DNA of 64,000 bases from Hymenobacter metallicola (GTDB lineage Bacteria; Bacteroidota; Bacteroidia; Cytophagales; Hymenobacteraceae), in NCBI RefSeq assembly GCF_004745645.1, contig NZ_SRMB01000003.1, forward strand, positions 186,001-250,000. Reading direction: 5' to 3'. Position 1 is the first letter of the stretch, and each line of letters starts with the position of its first letter. The translations under genes and the position numbers were made by a program. The notes below the pieces were generated by a model. The model ran no database searches. It had not been told where the DNA came from and worked only from the letters and a program-made list of their open reading frames with translations. This document shows, in pieces, positions 8,629-17,134 of the stretch.

Positions 8629-9087
8629 TTACGCCTGCTGGGCCTCACTTACCAGCCTGATAGAAGCCGAGTTGATGCACAGGCGCAGGCCGCTGGGTGG
8701 GGGGCCGTCGGGAAACACGTGGCCCTGGTGGGCGTCGCACACGTTGCAGAGCACTTCGACGCGGGTCATGCCGTAGCTGGTGTCCTTCTTGTACTTAATG
8801 GCGCTTTCCTGCACCGGCTGGGTGAAGCTGGGCCAGCCCGTGCCACTCTCAAACTTGGTGCGCGAGTCGTAGAGCGGGGTGCCGCAGCACACGCAGGCGT
8901 AGAGGCCGGCTTCGTGGGCTTCGCAGTACTCGCCCGTAAAAGGCCGCTCGGTGCCGTGCTGGCGGGTCACGTGGTATTGCTCGGGCGTGAGCTGGGCTTT
9001 CCACTCGGCGTCCGTTTTTTCGACGCGCCGTTCGGGCGCCGGGCTGCCGTGGTTGGCCAGCCGGATAACATCATTCCAGGTTTGCAT
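8629..9087 (-). CDS. msrB: Peptide-methionine (R)-S-oxide reductase
   Basis: 152 residues. MsrB reduces the R-epimer of methionine sulfoxide in proteins using thioredoxin, repairing oxidative damage. The family hallmarks are present: FTGEYCEAHEAGLYACVCCG with the first zinc pair, FESGTGWPSFTQP, CNVCDAHQGHVFPDGP with the second zinc pair, and the catalytic cysteine in RLCINSASI near residue 140. The ATG at 9087 gives a protein beginning MQTWNDVIRLAN, normal for short cytoplasmic MsrB; the in-frame reading 14 codons longer adds nothing recognisable. No signal peptide. A terminator follows, so it is probably transcribed alone. Confidence 0.96.
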   Translation of the reverse strand: MQTWNDVIRLANHGSPAPERRVEKTDAEWKAQLTPEQYHVTRQHGTERPFTGEYCEAHEAGLYACVCCGTPLYDSRTKFESGTGWPSFTQPVQESAIKYKKDTSYGMTRVEVLCNVCDAHQGHVFPDGPPPSGLRLCINSASIRLVSEAQQA

Positions 9088-9155
9088 AGGGAGGTTAGGG
9101 GTGAGATTCAGGGAAACTACCTTAGCCAAACGCGGCGGGTGGGCGGGAAGTTTTG

Positions 9156-9806
9156 CTACTCGTCAATTCCCCAGCTCTGCAGCGGACATTCTTCCCAGCC
9201 TCCCCCAGGCTTGCGACGGCAGATCAGCAGTGAGCAGGATTCGCCCGTTACCCAGCAGCTGTACTGCCAGATAATAACCCGGTTGTAATCGGCGCTAAAC
9301 AAAGGCAGCGTAAAGGCGCAATAGGACTGCTGCCGGGTGCGACGCCGGGTGCGGTGGATGGCCGTGAAGGCTGGCCACCGGGGCAGTATCCGGCGGCGGT
9401 AGGTAGCCTCCATCTGCCGTAAATCGGCGCGGCCGAGCGTGGCCGGGCAAAATAGCTGGCGCCAGGTTTTCCGGAACCCAGCCAGCTGAGCCGGCGAATA
9501 CATGCTCGTGTCGGCCGAATGCAGCACAAACAGCCGATACTTGAAAAGCCGGCTGGTATCACTGCCACTTGCATATCCGTAAGCCATGCTGCTGTCACCA
9601 GGATACAATGCCAAGGAGCCACTTATGCCAGCGACGGGCCAGTAAACAGGCTTTTCGTACAGACGCCGAATGTTGGTTGTCTGCCTTACGCTGGCCAGCT
9701 TCCAACGCATAAAGTTGATGGTGGCCGTATCGTAGGAGACTGGGGGCGCTGGCTGTGCCGTAGCTCGCAGGCCTACCACTAACAGCACGAATACATAAAA
9801 CCGCAT
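9156..9806 (-). CDS. Hypothetical exported protein
   Basis: 216 residues, function not recognised. The N-terminus is a plausible signal peptide (RFYVFVLLVVGLRATAQ, cleavage around residue 18), so it probably acts outside the cytoplasm. The body is rich in aromatic and basic residues (for example RRRILPRW and HRTRRRTRQQ) and has four scattered cysteines in the last 55 residues (SYCAF, YSCW, ESCSLLIC, ECPL), which could form disulfides. It is divergent from nnrD/E across a 63-base gap and follows no operon. Codon use looks like its neighbours, supporting a real gene. Confidence 0.6.
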   Translation of the reverse strand: MRFYVFVLLVVGLRATAQPAPPVSYDTATINFMRWKLASVRQTTNIRRLYEKPVYWPVAGISGSLALYPGDSSMAYGYASGSDTSRLFKYRLFVLHSADTSMYSPAQLAGFRKTWRQLFCPATLGRADLRQMEATYRRRILPRWPAFTAIHRTRRRTRQQSYCAFTLPLFSADYNRVIIWQYSCWVTGESCSLLICRRKPGGGWEECPLQSWGIDE

Positions 9807-9869
9807 ACTCTAAAATTGTTGGGGTTTTCTCGAAGATGCCGCAACCTTGAAGAATCCACATCACCTGCT

Positions 9870-11384
9870 ATGAAAATCCTCACCGCCGCCCAGACCCGCC
9901 AGGCCGACCAGGCCACAATTCAGGAAGAGAATAGCAGCTCGGTGGCCCTCATGGAGCGGGCCGCCACGGCCTTTGCGCAGTGGCTCATGGCCCGCCAAAC
10001 CCCGGCCGAAGCCGGCGAAACTCTGATTTTCTGTGGCCCCGGCAATAACGGCGGCGACGGGCTGGTGGCAGCCCGCCTGCTGCACGAAGCCGGTTACCAG
10101 GTCGGGGTTTTCGCCCTGCCCGCCGACCGGTACTCCGCTGATTTTGGGGCCAACCGCCAACGGCTGCCCGCCGGCTTGGCGCTGCAAACCCTGAGCGAAG
10201 CCGACCTGCCGCCTATTCCCACCGGGGCGTTGGTAGTGGATGCGCTGTTTGGCACCGGCCTGAGCCGCCCGCTCTCGGGCTTGGCGGCAGACCTCGTGGC
10301 GCATATCAACCAGGCCCGGGCCCGCGTCGTGGCCATCGACCTGCCCTCGGGCCTGCTGGCCGACGCGCCTCAGCCCGCCGATTCGGCCATTATCCGGGCC
10401 CGGCACACGGTGAGCTTTGAGCTGCCCAAGCTGGCGTTTCTGCTGCCCCAGCACGCGGCCAACGTGGGCCAGTGGCACCTGCTCCCGATTGGGCTGAGCC
10501 GGGCTTTTCAGGCCCAGGCCCCCAGCTCAATCTACTTCGTGGACGCCACGCTGCTGGCCGGCCGCCTGCCGCAACGGGCCAAGTTTGGGCACAAAGGCAC
10601 CTACGGGCACGCACTGCTGCTGGCCGGCAGCCGGGGCAAGATTGGGGCGGCGCTGCTGGCGACTCAGGCCTGCCTGCGCAGCGGGGTGGGCCTGCTCACG
10701 GTGCGCACCCCGGCCGTGGGCTACGACATTCTGCAAACTGCGGCCCCCGAAGCCATGGCCCTTACCGACCCGGCGGCCGACTTCATCAGTGAGCTGCCCG
10801 ACCTGACACCGTACTCCGCTATTGGCATCGGGCCGGGCCTGGATAAGCAAGAGGCCACGAAGCGGGTGCTGGAAAAGCTGCTGCGCGAGGCCCAGGTGCC
10901 CCTGATCCTGGATGCCGATGCGCTGAATATGCTCGGGGCCGATCCAGAACTGTTGAAGCTCCTGCCCCCCGACAGTATCCTGACCCCGCACCCCAAGGAG
11001 TTTGAACGCCTGGCCGGTCCGGCTCCCGACGACTACCACCGCCTGGAGCTGCTGCGCTCCTTCTGCCGCACGCACCGCTGCTACGTGGTGCTGAAAGGCG
11101 CTTATACTTGCCTGGGCACCCCCGCCGGCGAGCTATATTTCAACAGCACCGGCAACCCGGGCATGGCCACCGGCGGCAGCGGCGACGTGCTAACCGGGGT
11201 CCTGACAGCGTTGCGGGCCCAGAAACTGCCGGTTCTGGATGCGGCGTTGCTGGGCATCTATGCCCACGGCCGCGCCGGCGACCTGGCAGCCCAGCACACT
11301 GGCGAAGCGGGCCTCGTTGCCGGCGACCTGACGCGGTTTATCGGCCCGGCCCTGCAGGAGCTAACCACCAGCGAGGCGTTTTAG
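9870..11384 (+). CDS. nnr: Bifunctional NAD(P)H-hydrate epimerase / ADP-dependent dehydratase
   Basis: 504 residues joining two repair enzymes. The N-terminal YjeF_N domain (about 1-215) epimerises damaged NAD(P)HX; its FCGPGNNGGDGLVAARLL motif lies near residue 53 and DALFGTGLSRPL near 125. The C-terminal YjeF/CARKD domain (about 225-500) dehydrates S-NAD(P)HX using ADP; visible are GHKGTYGHALLLAGSRGKIG, IGPGLDK, LDADALNML, TPHPKEFERL and NPGMATGGSGDVLTG, the last binding nucleotide near residue 430. Start is the ATG at 9870 (MKILTAAQTRQAD). The fused arrangement is the common bacterial form. It converges on a prenyltransferase gene with only 14 bases between stops and no evident terminator. 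Confidence 0.95.
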   Translation: MKILTAAQTRQADQATIQEENSSSVALMERAATAFAQWLMARQTPAEAGETLIFCGPGNNGGDGLVAARLLHEAGYQVGVFALPADRYSADFGANRQRLPAGLALQTLSEADLPPIPTGALVVDALFGTGLSRPLSGLAADLVAHINQARARVVAIDLPSGLLADAPQPADSAIIRARHTVSFELPKLAFLLPQHAANVGQWHLLPIGLSRAFQAQAPSSIYFVDATLLAGRLPQRAKFGHKGTYGHALLLAGSRGKIGAALLATQACLRSGVGLLTVRTPAVGYDILQTAAPEAMALTDPAADFISELPDLTPYSAIGIGPGLDKQEATKRVLEKLLREAQVPLILDADALNMLGADPELLKLLPPDSILTPHPKEFERLAGPAPDDYHRLELLRSFCRTHRCYVVLKGAYTCLGTPAGELYFNSTGNPGMATGGSGDVLTGVLTALRAQKLPVLDAALLGIYAHGRAGDLAAQHTGEAGLVAGDLTRFIGPALQELTTSEAF

Positions 11385-11398
11385 GCCGGTTGCCCCAG

Positions 11399-12292
11399 TT
11401 ACGCCACCCAATACACGGCCAGAAACTGTACCACCATGATACCATCGGCCAACAAGGCAAAGTAGTAATCGGGCCGGGTTTCGTCGGCAAACCAGATAAT
11501 AAGGCCAGTCAGCAAGGTGGGCAGAGCCAGGATGAGCAAGTGGGCCTGGGCTAAGCCTGGTGGCACCAGCAGGCCCGATACCGCCAAGCAGAGCAAGGCC
11601 AGTGCTTTGGCCGCCCGGATACCGAAGATGCCCGGAAACGTGCGGGTACCGCTGAGCAGATCTTTGGTGTAGTCCCGAATATCGAAGACGAAAGCCAGGG
11701 CCAGAATAAAAAAGAAGCGGCGGCCGAAGAGCACCAGCACCACCGGGCTGGTCAGGGCTTTGCTCAGGTAGAGAGCCGGCACCCACACTGTAATAGCGGC
11801 CCATACGTAGGCAATGAGAAACACCTTGAGCAGGGGCAGGTCGCGCAGGGCCCGCCAGCGGCCGTGCCACTTCAGAATAGGGCAGGAATAGAGCAGGGAA
11901 ATAGCGGCCAAATGCCCCAAAAACAGCGTCAGGTGGCGCCAGCCGTCGAGCCAGAACAACATGGTAGCTACGCTTAAAGCCCCCAGGGCCAGCCCAAACA
12001 GCTCCCGCCGGTGCCGAATCATCCAGAGCTTGCGCTCCGAGAGTACCGCTTGCTGCCGAAACTTGTAGGGCAGCACGCTGTCGATGTTATAGAGAAACAG
12101 GGTAGCCGCGAAAATGAGCAGGGCCAGCCGGAAGGGAATATGCACCTGCCACACCAGAAACGTAGCCCAGGTGAGGCTGGTAGCGGCAGTGGCAACCAAG
12201 CAGCTGCTATACAGAAGCGCATCGACCCCACGCTTCAGGCCCGTTGCAAAGGCAGGCAGGACGGCCGCTGGTTTGTCGCTGACTTGGCGCAT
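11399..12292 (-). CDS. UbiA-like prenyltransferase family membrane protein
   Basis: 297 residues with about eight to nine hydrophobic helices. Two sites resemble the paired Asp motifs of UbiA prenyltransferases, which bind magnesium and polyprenyl diphosphate: LFLYNIDSVLPYK (about residue 68), a reduced form of the first motif, and FDIRDYTKD (about 200), close to the second. UbiA enzymes attach isoprenoid chains to aromatic or other acceptors in the membrane. The first motif lacks the full NxxxDxxxD pattern, so the acceptor and activity are uncertain. The ATG at 12292 is preferred over a TTG upstream that would overlap the promoter. Converges with nnr. Confidence 0.65.
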   Translation of the reverse strand: MRQVSDKPAAVLPAFATGLKRGVDALLYSSCLVATAATSLTWATFLVWQVHIPFRLALLIFAATLFLYNIDSVLPYKFRQQAVLSERKLWMIRHRRELFGLALGALSVATMLFWLDGWRHLTLFLGHLAAISLLYSCPILKWHGRWRALRDLPLLKVFLIAYVWAAITVWVPALYLSKALTSPVVLVLFGRRFFFILALAFVFDIRDYTKDLLSGTRTFPGIFGIRAAKALALLCLAVSGLLVPPGLAQAHLLILALPTLLTGLIIWFADETRPDYYFALLADGIMVVQFLAVYWVA

Positions 12293-12340
12293 GGCTCCGG
12301 GGGGCTTGGAGGAAAGGTAAACAGCAATAACGCCCCGCCA

Positions 12341-12348
12341 CAAAGATA
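12341..12348 (-). promoter_or_regulatory. Candidate -7 element for the UbiA-like gene
   Basis: On the minus strand TATCTTTG matches TAnnTTTG, 48 bases upstream of the ATG at 12292. No convincing -33 element at the usual distance. Confidence 0.4.
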
Positions 12349-12360
12349 GGGTTCCGCCTC

Positions 12361-13044
12361 TTACTCGCCCGTTTCATCGTTGCTGGCATCCACCGGCTTC
12401 GACTGCGGGGAGCCGTGCTGCCGCAGGTAGATAGACAGGCCCACAATGGCCACAATCGAGAGGAATTCGCTTTGCCAGTTCTGAAACGATTGAAACCAAA
12501 ACCGGGAAGTAGTCATAAACTCCAGCAGCGTTGCGGTGGGCTCCCCATGCTGACGCTGCTCAATGTTGTAGACCTCCAGCCCCCCGCGGGCGTGCAGCCA
12601 CACCGAGGCGAAAAACAGCAGAAAAAAGGCAATGCTCAACGACTTCTTGTACAGCGTCAGCACCCAGCCCCCGCGCTTCACCGGGCCCGGGGCGTCTTCT
12701 TTGCCGGGGTCGGGCTGCCGGTCTACTTCTTCTTGCTCGTAGAGCTTCTTCGACTCGGAAGAGCCTTTCTGCCGCAGCCAGATGGTGAGCAGCACAAAAA
12801 GGCCCATCTGCAGAAACTCACTTTCCCAGTTCTCGAAGGTAGCCTCCAGAAAGTGGCCCGAGGTCAGGTACTGGCCGAGAGAAAGCGGGGCTAGATGCAG
12901 GTCTTCCAGGTCGGCGTTATACTCTTTCCAGCCCGTGAGGGCCTGCCCCACCATCGTGAGCAGCACCAGTGCAAAGCCCACCAGCAGCAGGCTATTTTCG
13001 TACAGGAAACGGATAATTCGTGAAGAAGATGGTTGGGTGGGCAT
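12361..13044 (-). CDS. DUF6766-like integral membrane protein with internal duplication
   Basis: 227 residues, no known function. Three or four hydrophobic segments: about residues 16-36, a segment near 80-95, another near 137-152, and a weaker one near 200. The chain is built from two similar halves: each has a hydrophobic helix, then a YN-containing stretch, then NWESEFLQM / NWQSEFLSI followed by WLRQKGSSESK / YLRQHGSPQSK. A charged linker (KLYEQEEVDRQPDPGKED) separates the halves. The DUF6766 assignment is from memory of the family pattern. The ATG at 13044 is chosen because the first helix follows closely; an extended start adds 23 uncharacteristic residues. Confidence 0.7.
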   Translation of the reverse strand: MPTQPSSSRIIRFLYENSLLLVGFALVLLTMVGQALTGWKEYNADLEDLHLAPLSLGQYLTSGHFLEATFENWESEFLQMGLFVLLTIWLRQKGSSESKKLYEQEEVDRQPDPGKEDAPGPVKRGGWVLTLYKKSLSIAFFLLFFASVWLHARGGLEVYNIEQRQHGEPTATLLEFMTTSRFWFQSFQNWQSEFLSIVAIVGLSIYLRQHGSPQSKPVDASNDETGE

Positions 13045-13126
13045 GTACGCGCCTACGTAAGCCGCGCGGCATTTGGTACAGTCGAGCTTGCTACCGGGCT
13101 TCTGCTCAGGCACCTAAGAACACAAA

Positions 13127-13162
13127 AGCGCCCCGCCGGCCAGAAGTGGTCAGCGGGGCGCT
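13127..13162 (-). terminator. Intrinsic terminator downstream of ppa
   Basis: AGCGCCCCGC (13127-13136) pairs perfectly with GCGGGGCGCT (13153-13162). On the minus strand the stem is followed by TTTTGTG, 27 bases beyond the ppa stop. Confidence 0.8.
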
Positions 13163-13189
13163 CCGACGCGTCTAGCGGCCTGTTCCGCC

Positions 13190-13762
13190 TTACAGCTCCA
13201 CGCCGGCCGATTCGGTGACGTCGCTCTGCTTGAAGGTTTCGTTGTAGAGCTTGATGCTGTCCTCAATGATGCGGTAAGCATCTTCGCGACCCATGAAACG
13301 CTCTACCGTTACCTGCTTGTGCTCCAGGGCTTTGTAGTCCTCGAAGAAGCGGCGCATTTCCAGCAGGGTGTGCGGGGGCAGGTCGGCAATGTCGTTGTAG
13401 TGGTTTACCGAAATGTCGTTGGCCGCCACGGCAATGATTTTATCATCTTCCTCGTCGCCGTCAATCATCTGCATCACGCCAATTACCTTGGCATCGACCA
13501 GGCACATGGGCACGATATCCACCGAGCAGATAACCAGAATGTCCAGCGGGTCTTTGTCGTCGCAGTAGGTCTGCGGAATAAAGCCGTAGGCGGCGGGGTA
13601 GTGCACGGCCGAGAACAGCACCCGGTCCAGCTTCAGCATGCCGCTGTCCTTGTCGAGTTCGTATTTGCCTTTCGAGCCTTTCGGAATTTCAATAATACCA
13701 TTCACAACTGCGGGGGCGTTTTCGCCGCGCTCCACATCGTGCCAAGGGTTAAAATGAGTCAT
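13190..13762 (-). CDS. ppa: Inorganic pyrophosphatase (family I)
   Basis: 190 residues. Hydrolyses pyrophosphate to phosphate in the cytoplasm, pulling biosynthetic reactions forward. Diagnostic sites: EIPKGSKGKYELDKDSG near residue 25, HYPAAYGFIPQTYCDDKDPLDILV containing the D-x-D-P-x-D pyrophosphatase signature near residue 62, and GDEEDDKIIAV near 95. Residues expected to hold magnesium are in place. Start is the ATG at 13762 (MTHFNPWHDVERG); a longer in-frame reading extends into the neighbouring phosphatase gene and is rejected. It lies 70 bases downstream of pafA on the same strand and may be cotranscribed, giving two phosphate-releasing enzymes in one unit. Confidence 0.96.
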   Translation of the reverse strand: MTHFNPWHDVERGENAPAVVNGIIEIPKGSKGKYELDKDSGMLKLDRVLFSAVHYPAAYGFIPQTYCDDKDPLDILVICSVDIVPMCLVDAKVIGVMQMIDGDEEDDKIIAVAANDISVNHYNDIADLPPHTLLEMRRFFEDYKALEHKQVTVERFMGREDAYRIIEDSIKLYNETFKQSDVTESAGVEL

Positions 13763-13832
13763 GAGAATGAGGTATGAAGGATTTTTGACAAAGAAATAAC
13801 GCCGGCAGATGGTTCCCCACCGCCCGCGTGGT

Positions 13833-15545
13833 TTAGCGGCCCAGCACTTCCGCCAGCGGAGTGCCCGAGCAGCCATTAGGCTCCTGAATATGCAGCCAGC
13901 GCGCCACTGTTGCCGCAATATCCGTGATTTTCACCGGCACGCTCGACTCGCCATGCTTCACATGCCAGCCCCAGAACAGCAGCGGCACGTGGGTATCGTA
14001 GTTGTTGAGCGAGCCGTGGGTCGTGCCTTTGTTCACCGGGAAGGAATACGACTCCAGCCAGCCGGGCTCCAGCACCACCATTACGTCGCCGCTGCGCTTG
14101 GGGTAGTAACCGTTTTCCAGGTACATCAGCATGCCGCTTTCCCAGTGCGACTTCTGCAAGTCGTCGGCCGTGATGGCGCGGGTCACGCCCGACAAGGTAG
14201 TGGCAATATCGACTACTTCATCCTGCACCTTGCGCAGGTCGAGTTGTTTCTGGGCAATCAGAGGGCGGTTCAGGTACACCTGCTGGTTTTCGTAGCTCAG
14301 CACCCAATTGCCGGCGCCGTAGCGTTGCACCAGGGCCTGCTGGATCGAGTCGCGCATCAGGCGGGGGCCCACCGAGCCGGCCGGCAGGTGGTGCTCGAGC
14401 ATAAAGTTGGGCGACTGCGCCGCGGCGTGGTCGGCCGAGAGAAAGACCAGCGTCTGGCCTTTGCCCACGGTTTTGTCGAGGTAGGTCAGCAGGCGGGCAA
14501 TATCCCGGTCGAGGCGCAGGTACGTGTCCTCGGTTTCAATGGCGGTAGTGCCAAACTGGTGCCCCACGTAGTCGGTCGAGGAAAAGCTCAGGGCCAGAAA
14601 ATCGGTTTGCCCACGCTGGCCCAGCTGCTCAGCGCGCACCGCTTCCAGGGCAAAGTCCAGGGTGAGGGAGTTGCCGAAGGGCGTGGAGCGAATCAAGTCC
14701 AGGTTGCGGGGCGTGGCTACCGGGGCCTTTTCACCCTCGGCCTTCAGGGCGCCCTGCACGGCCCGGGGCGCCAGGGCGCTTAGCTTGGGCAAATCGTGGG
14801 GAAACACGGGCTTTTCCTCCCCGCGAAACCCCGATTCCCAGGCCACGTCGTCGGGCGAGCTTTCCGTGTACTGCCCGATGGGCAGTAGCGTTTCCCAGGG
14901 CTTGTCGAGGTACCGGGCGGCCCGCTGCTCCCCGTTGAACTTACTCACCCACTCGGGCAGCGTGTTCTGGTAGAAAGTGCTGGTGATAAAGGCCCCGTTG
15001 GTGCCGTCGTACCAGTACGCGGCGTTGGCCGCGTGGCCGGCGGGCAAAATTGAGCCCCGATCCTTGATGCAGACCCCGATGACCTTGGCTTGGAAGTTGG
15101 TGGCCAGGCGCAGCTCGTCGGTAATGGTGGTCGTCAGCATATGACGCGGCGACATCTGCCCTTCCGCTCCCGTGCCGCCCACCGACTGCACCGACTTATC
15201 CTCGGTTACATACGTGCCTTTGCCGGTTTCGCGCTCAAACCAGTTGTTGCCCACAATGCCGTGCATGGAAGGCGTGGTGCCGGTGTAGATGCTGGCGTGG
15301 CCCGGCCCGGTGTAGGTCGGCACGTAGTTGTAGTGGGTATTTTCGTAGCTGAACCCCTCGCCCAGCAGCCGCCGGAAACCGTCGGAGCCGTACTTGTTCC
15401 AGTAGCGGTACAGATAGTCGTAACGCATCTGATCTACCACGATGCCCACCACCAGTTTGGGCCGCTCCAGGGGCTTGGCTTTTTTCTGGGCAAAAGCGGG
15501 CAGGGCCAGGGCGGCGGCCCACAATACAAACAGGCTCTTTTTCAA
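13833..15545 (-). CDS. pafA: PafA-type alkaline phosphatase (exported)
   Basis: 570 residues. The start is a TTG at 15545, chosen because it directly precedes a clean signal peptide (KKSLFVLWAAALALPAFA) and no ATG is available before the mature domain. PafA is the calcium-tolerant periplasmic phosphatase of Bacteroidota that releases phosphate from monoesters. Active-site elements visible in order: VVDQMRYDYL (metal Asp), the nucleophile region YVPTYTGPGHASIYTG with the catalytic Thr, the PafA-specific Lys and Arg in CIKDRGSILPAGHAA, SSTDYVGHQFG, LSADHAA and a C-terminal His in THGSLNNYDTHVPLLFWG. The Lys/Arg pair favours phosphatase over phosphodiesterase members. A -7 element lies upstream. 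Confidence 0.92.
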   Translation of the reverse strand: MKKSLFVLWAAALALPAFAQKKAKPLERPKLVVGIVVDQMRYDYLYRYWNKYGSDGFRRLLGEGFSYENTHYNYVPTYTGPGHASIYTGTTPSMHGIVGNNWFERETGKGTYVTEDKSVQSVGGTGAEGQMSPRHMLTTTITDELRLATNFQAKVIGVCIKDRGSILPAGHAANAAYWYDGTNGAFITSTFYQNTLPEWVSKFNGEQRAARYLDKPWETLLPIGQYTESSPDDVAWESGFRGEEKPVFPHDLPKLSALAPRAVQGALKAEGEKAPVATPRNLDLIRSTPFGNSLTLDFALEAVRAEQLGQRGQTDFLALSFSSTDYVGHQFGTTAIETEDTYLRLDRDIARLLTYLDKTVGKGQTLVFLSADHAAAQSPNFMLEHHLPAGSVGPRLMRDSIQQALVQRYGAGNWVLSYENQQVYLNRPLIAQKQLDLRKVQDEVVDIATTLSGVTRAITADDLQKSHWESGMLMYLENGYYPKRSGDVMVVLEPGWLESYSFPVNKGTTHGSLNNYDTHVPLLFWGWHVKHGESSVPVKITDIAATVARWLHIQEPNGCSGTPLAEVLGR

Positions 15546-15609
15546 ATCAGTAACGCGTTTAAGCTACTCCTGGCCTTTCATTTTGGTAACGGCCAGCCAA
15601 CAGCGGCCG

Positions 15610-15617
15610 CAAAGGTA
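15610..15617 (-). promoter_or_regulatory. Candidate -7 element for pafA
   Basis: Minus strand TACCTTTG is an exact TAnnTTTG match, 65 bases upstream of the TTG start of pafA. No -33 TTG was found 19-21 bases further up, so this is a partial promoter call. Confidence 0.45.
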
Positions 15618-15709
15618 ACAGCCAGCGCCCGGAATCACGGCGCTAGCGGCCAAAATAGCGGCTACCCCGTACACCCAAGCCAGACTCAGAAAGTATCTAT
15701 CCTGCTGCT

Positions 15710-16435
15710 ATGGCTACGCAACTGCCCTACGCCCTGATTTTCGACATGGATGGCGTGCTCATCGACAACACGCCCTACCAGGCCAAAGCCTTCCAGCTGC
15801 TGTTTCGCGACCTGGGCCTGACCACCAATGCCCGCCGCCTGCTGGTGCACCTGAACGGCATGCCCGCCACCAATATTCTCAAAACGGTGTTTCGGAACCC
15901 CGTGCCCGAGAAGCAGCTCAAGGAATACTCGTCGCAGCGGGAGTTTCTCTACCGGGTACTGTACTGGGACAAGCGGAAAGAAATGCCCGGCCTTTCGCAC
16001 TTTCTGCAGGCTGCCCGCAAAGCCGGCTTCAAGATTGGCCTGGGCACCAGTTCTCCCCCCGAAACCATCAGCTACATCATCGACCACCTGAATCTGCGCC
16101 AGTACTTCGACGTCATTGTGGGCAAGGAAGATGTAGACAAGGGCAAGCCCCACGCGGAAACCTTTACGGTAGTAGCCCAGAAACTCGGGGTACCGCCCGA
16201 GCAGTGCGTCGTGTTCGAAGATGCTATTCTCGGGGAGCAGGCCGCTTACAAAGCGGGTATGCGTTGCATAGCCGTGAGTAGTGGCGTGAAGCCCGAGCAG
16301 TTTCAAGCCCCGCTGCACATCATCCGCGACTTCTCCGGCCTCACACCCGAGCAGGTACGAGAATTACTGGAGCAGAATCCCGCTACGCCCAAGCCGAGCA
16401 AGCAGCTGGCCAGGCGCGACTATATGAAACTCTAA
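15710..16435 (+). CDS. HAD-superfamily phosphatase, beta-phosphoglucomutase-like
   Basis: 241 residues. HAD motif I FDMDGVLID (about residue 11) supplies the two catalytic aspartates, motif II is the Ser in LGTSS (about 115), motif III the Lys in KGKPHAETF (about 143), and motif IV FEDAILGEQAA (about 170). A helical cap lies between motifs I and II (residues 20-85). This layout is that of the subclass I cap enzymes such as beta-phosphoglucomutase, sugar-phosphate phosphatases and phosphonatases; the exact substrate cannot be told. The last 20 residues are a basic tail (TPKPSKQLARRDYMKL). The gene ends at the edge of the accessory region. No operon partner. Confidence 0.85.
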   Translation: MATQLPYALIFDMDGVLIDNTPYQAKAFQLLFRDLGLTTNARRLLVHLNGMPATNILKTVFRNPVPEKQLKEYSSQREFLYRVLYWDKRKEMPGLSHFLQAARKAGFKIGLGTSSPPETISYIIDHLNLRQYFDVIVGKEDVDKGKPHAETFTVVAQKLGVPPEQCVVFEDAILGEQAAYKAGMRCIAVSSGVKPEQFQAPLHIIRDFSGLTPEQVRELLEQNPATPKPSKQLARRDYMKL

Positions 16436-16965
16436 CCCAAAGCGGGATGCTACATGTAGCGCCCCGTTCTGGATTAGAGTGGAGCCTTGTTACTGTTATT
16501 GCATTACCAGCAGGCTTAGAGCGTCCCCAGCCCATACCAGCACCAGGTACACACCCGCCGGCAAACCAGCCAGGGCAACCTGACATCGGCAGTAAGAGCC
16601 GCTACGGTCAATATGTAGTGGCCCAAGTGGTTGCGCACAACTACTCCGCAGCAGCTTGGGCGTCCGGATTTAAGCCGTGAAAGCCTGAATATCCAAGCCC
16701 TTGTCCCTATCAACCTCGGCTACAAGTACGCTAACAGGTTTGTAGCTTACTTCAACATAGACCTATCGCCGGAGGTAAGTTGGGAGAAGTTGCAGCTCGA
16801 GCAGGTCTAGCCCTTGACTGCGCGAACCATGACGCTTGATCTTACTCTGGAACCTCTCAAACCGTGTGCTTGCACTGCTTGAAGCAACACTGAGCAAGGT
16901 GTACCTAGTAGAAATAGTCTGCTTGGACAGCACAGATGGAGCAGTACAATGGTCATTCTCGTTGG
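16436..16965. other. Degenerate intergenic stretch, no intact gene
   Basis: About 530 bases with short, mutually overlapping reading frames and no coherent gene on either strand. Base composition is lower in G+C than the flanking genes. A minus-strand frame near 16496-16675 may be the remnant of a secretion tail (separate entry). The rest, including minus-strand frames around 16763-17076, matches nothing I recognise; insertion-sequence remnants are possible but cannot be supported. Confidence 0.5.
16496..16675 (-). pseudogene. Possible remnant of a T9SS-sorted protein (C-terminal tail only)
   Basis: On the minus strand an open stretch of about 60 codons, without a start codon and bounded upstream by a stop, ends in VALAGLPAGVYLVLVWAGD just before its stop at 16496. 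The LAGLPAGVYLVxV pattern is the usual ending of type A T9SS C-terminal sorting domains. Nothing upstream of it reads as the rest of such a protein, so if real it is a decayed tail. Convergent with the HAD gene. Confidence 0.35.
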
Positions 16966-17060
16966 TATACACGTATAAGTAAAAATGACGTGGATATACT
17001 TGGCGAAGTATACAAACTCTAATTCGTTCATATTTTGTATACCAGTGCTGGTATACAAAA
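16966..17060 (+). promoter_or_regulatory. Cluster of GTATA palindromes upstream of the XRE gene
   Basis: Three dyads lie within 170 bases of the XRE start. Site 1 is TATAC-AC-GTATA (16966-16977). Site 2 is TATACT-N6-AGTATA (16995-17012). Site 3 is an 11-bp perfect inverted repeat TTTTGTATACC-N6-GGTATACAAAA (17033-17060). Sites 2 and 3 share TATACY-N6-RGTATA and start 43 bases apart, about four helical turns. The layout suggests cooperative binding of a dimeric repressor, most likely the XRE protein itself. Confidence 0.55.
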
Positions 17061-17134
17061 CATCAGGAGCAATCATAAAATATACCTATAATTTTTGCTG
17101 TCGAGCACCTGACCTAAACCTCTTCTTTGCCTGT

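Noticed and set aside
16763..17076. Minus-strand short frames that could be transposase remnants
   Set aside because: No recognisable catalytic motif or terminal inverted repeats; cannot be supported as an insertion sequence.
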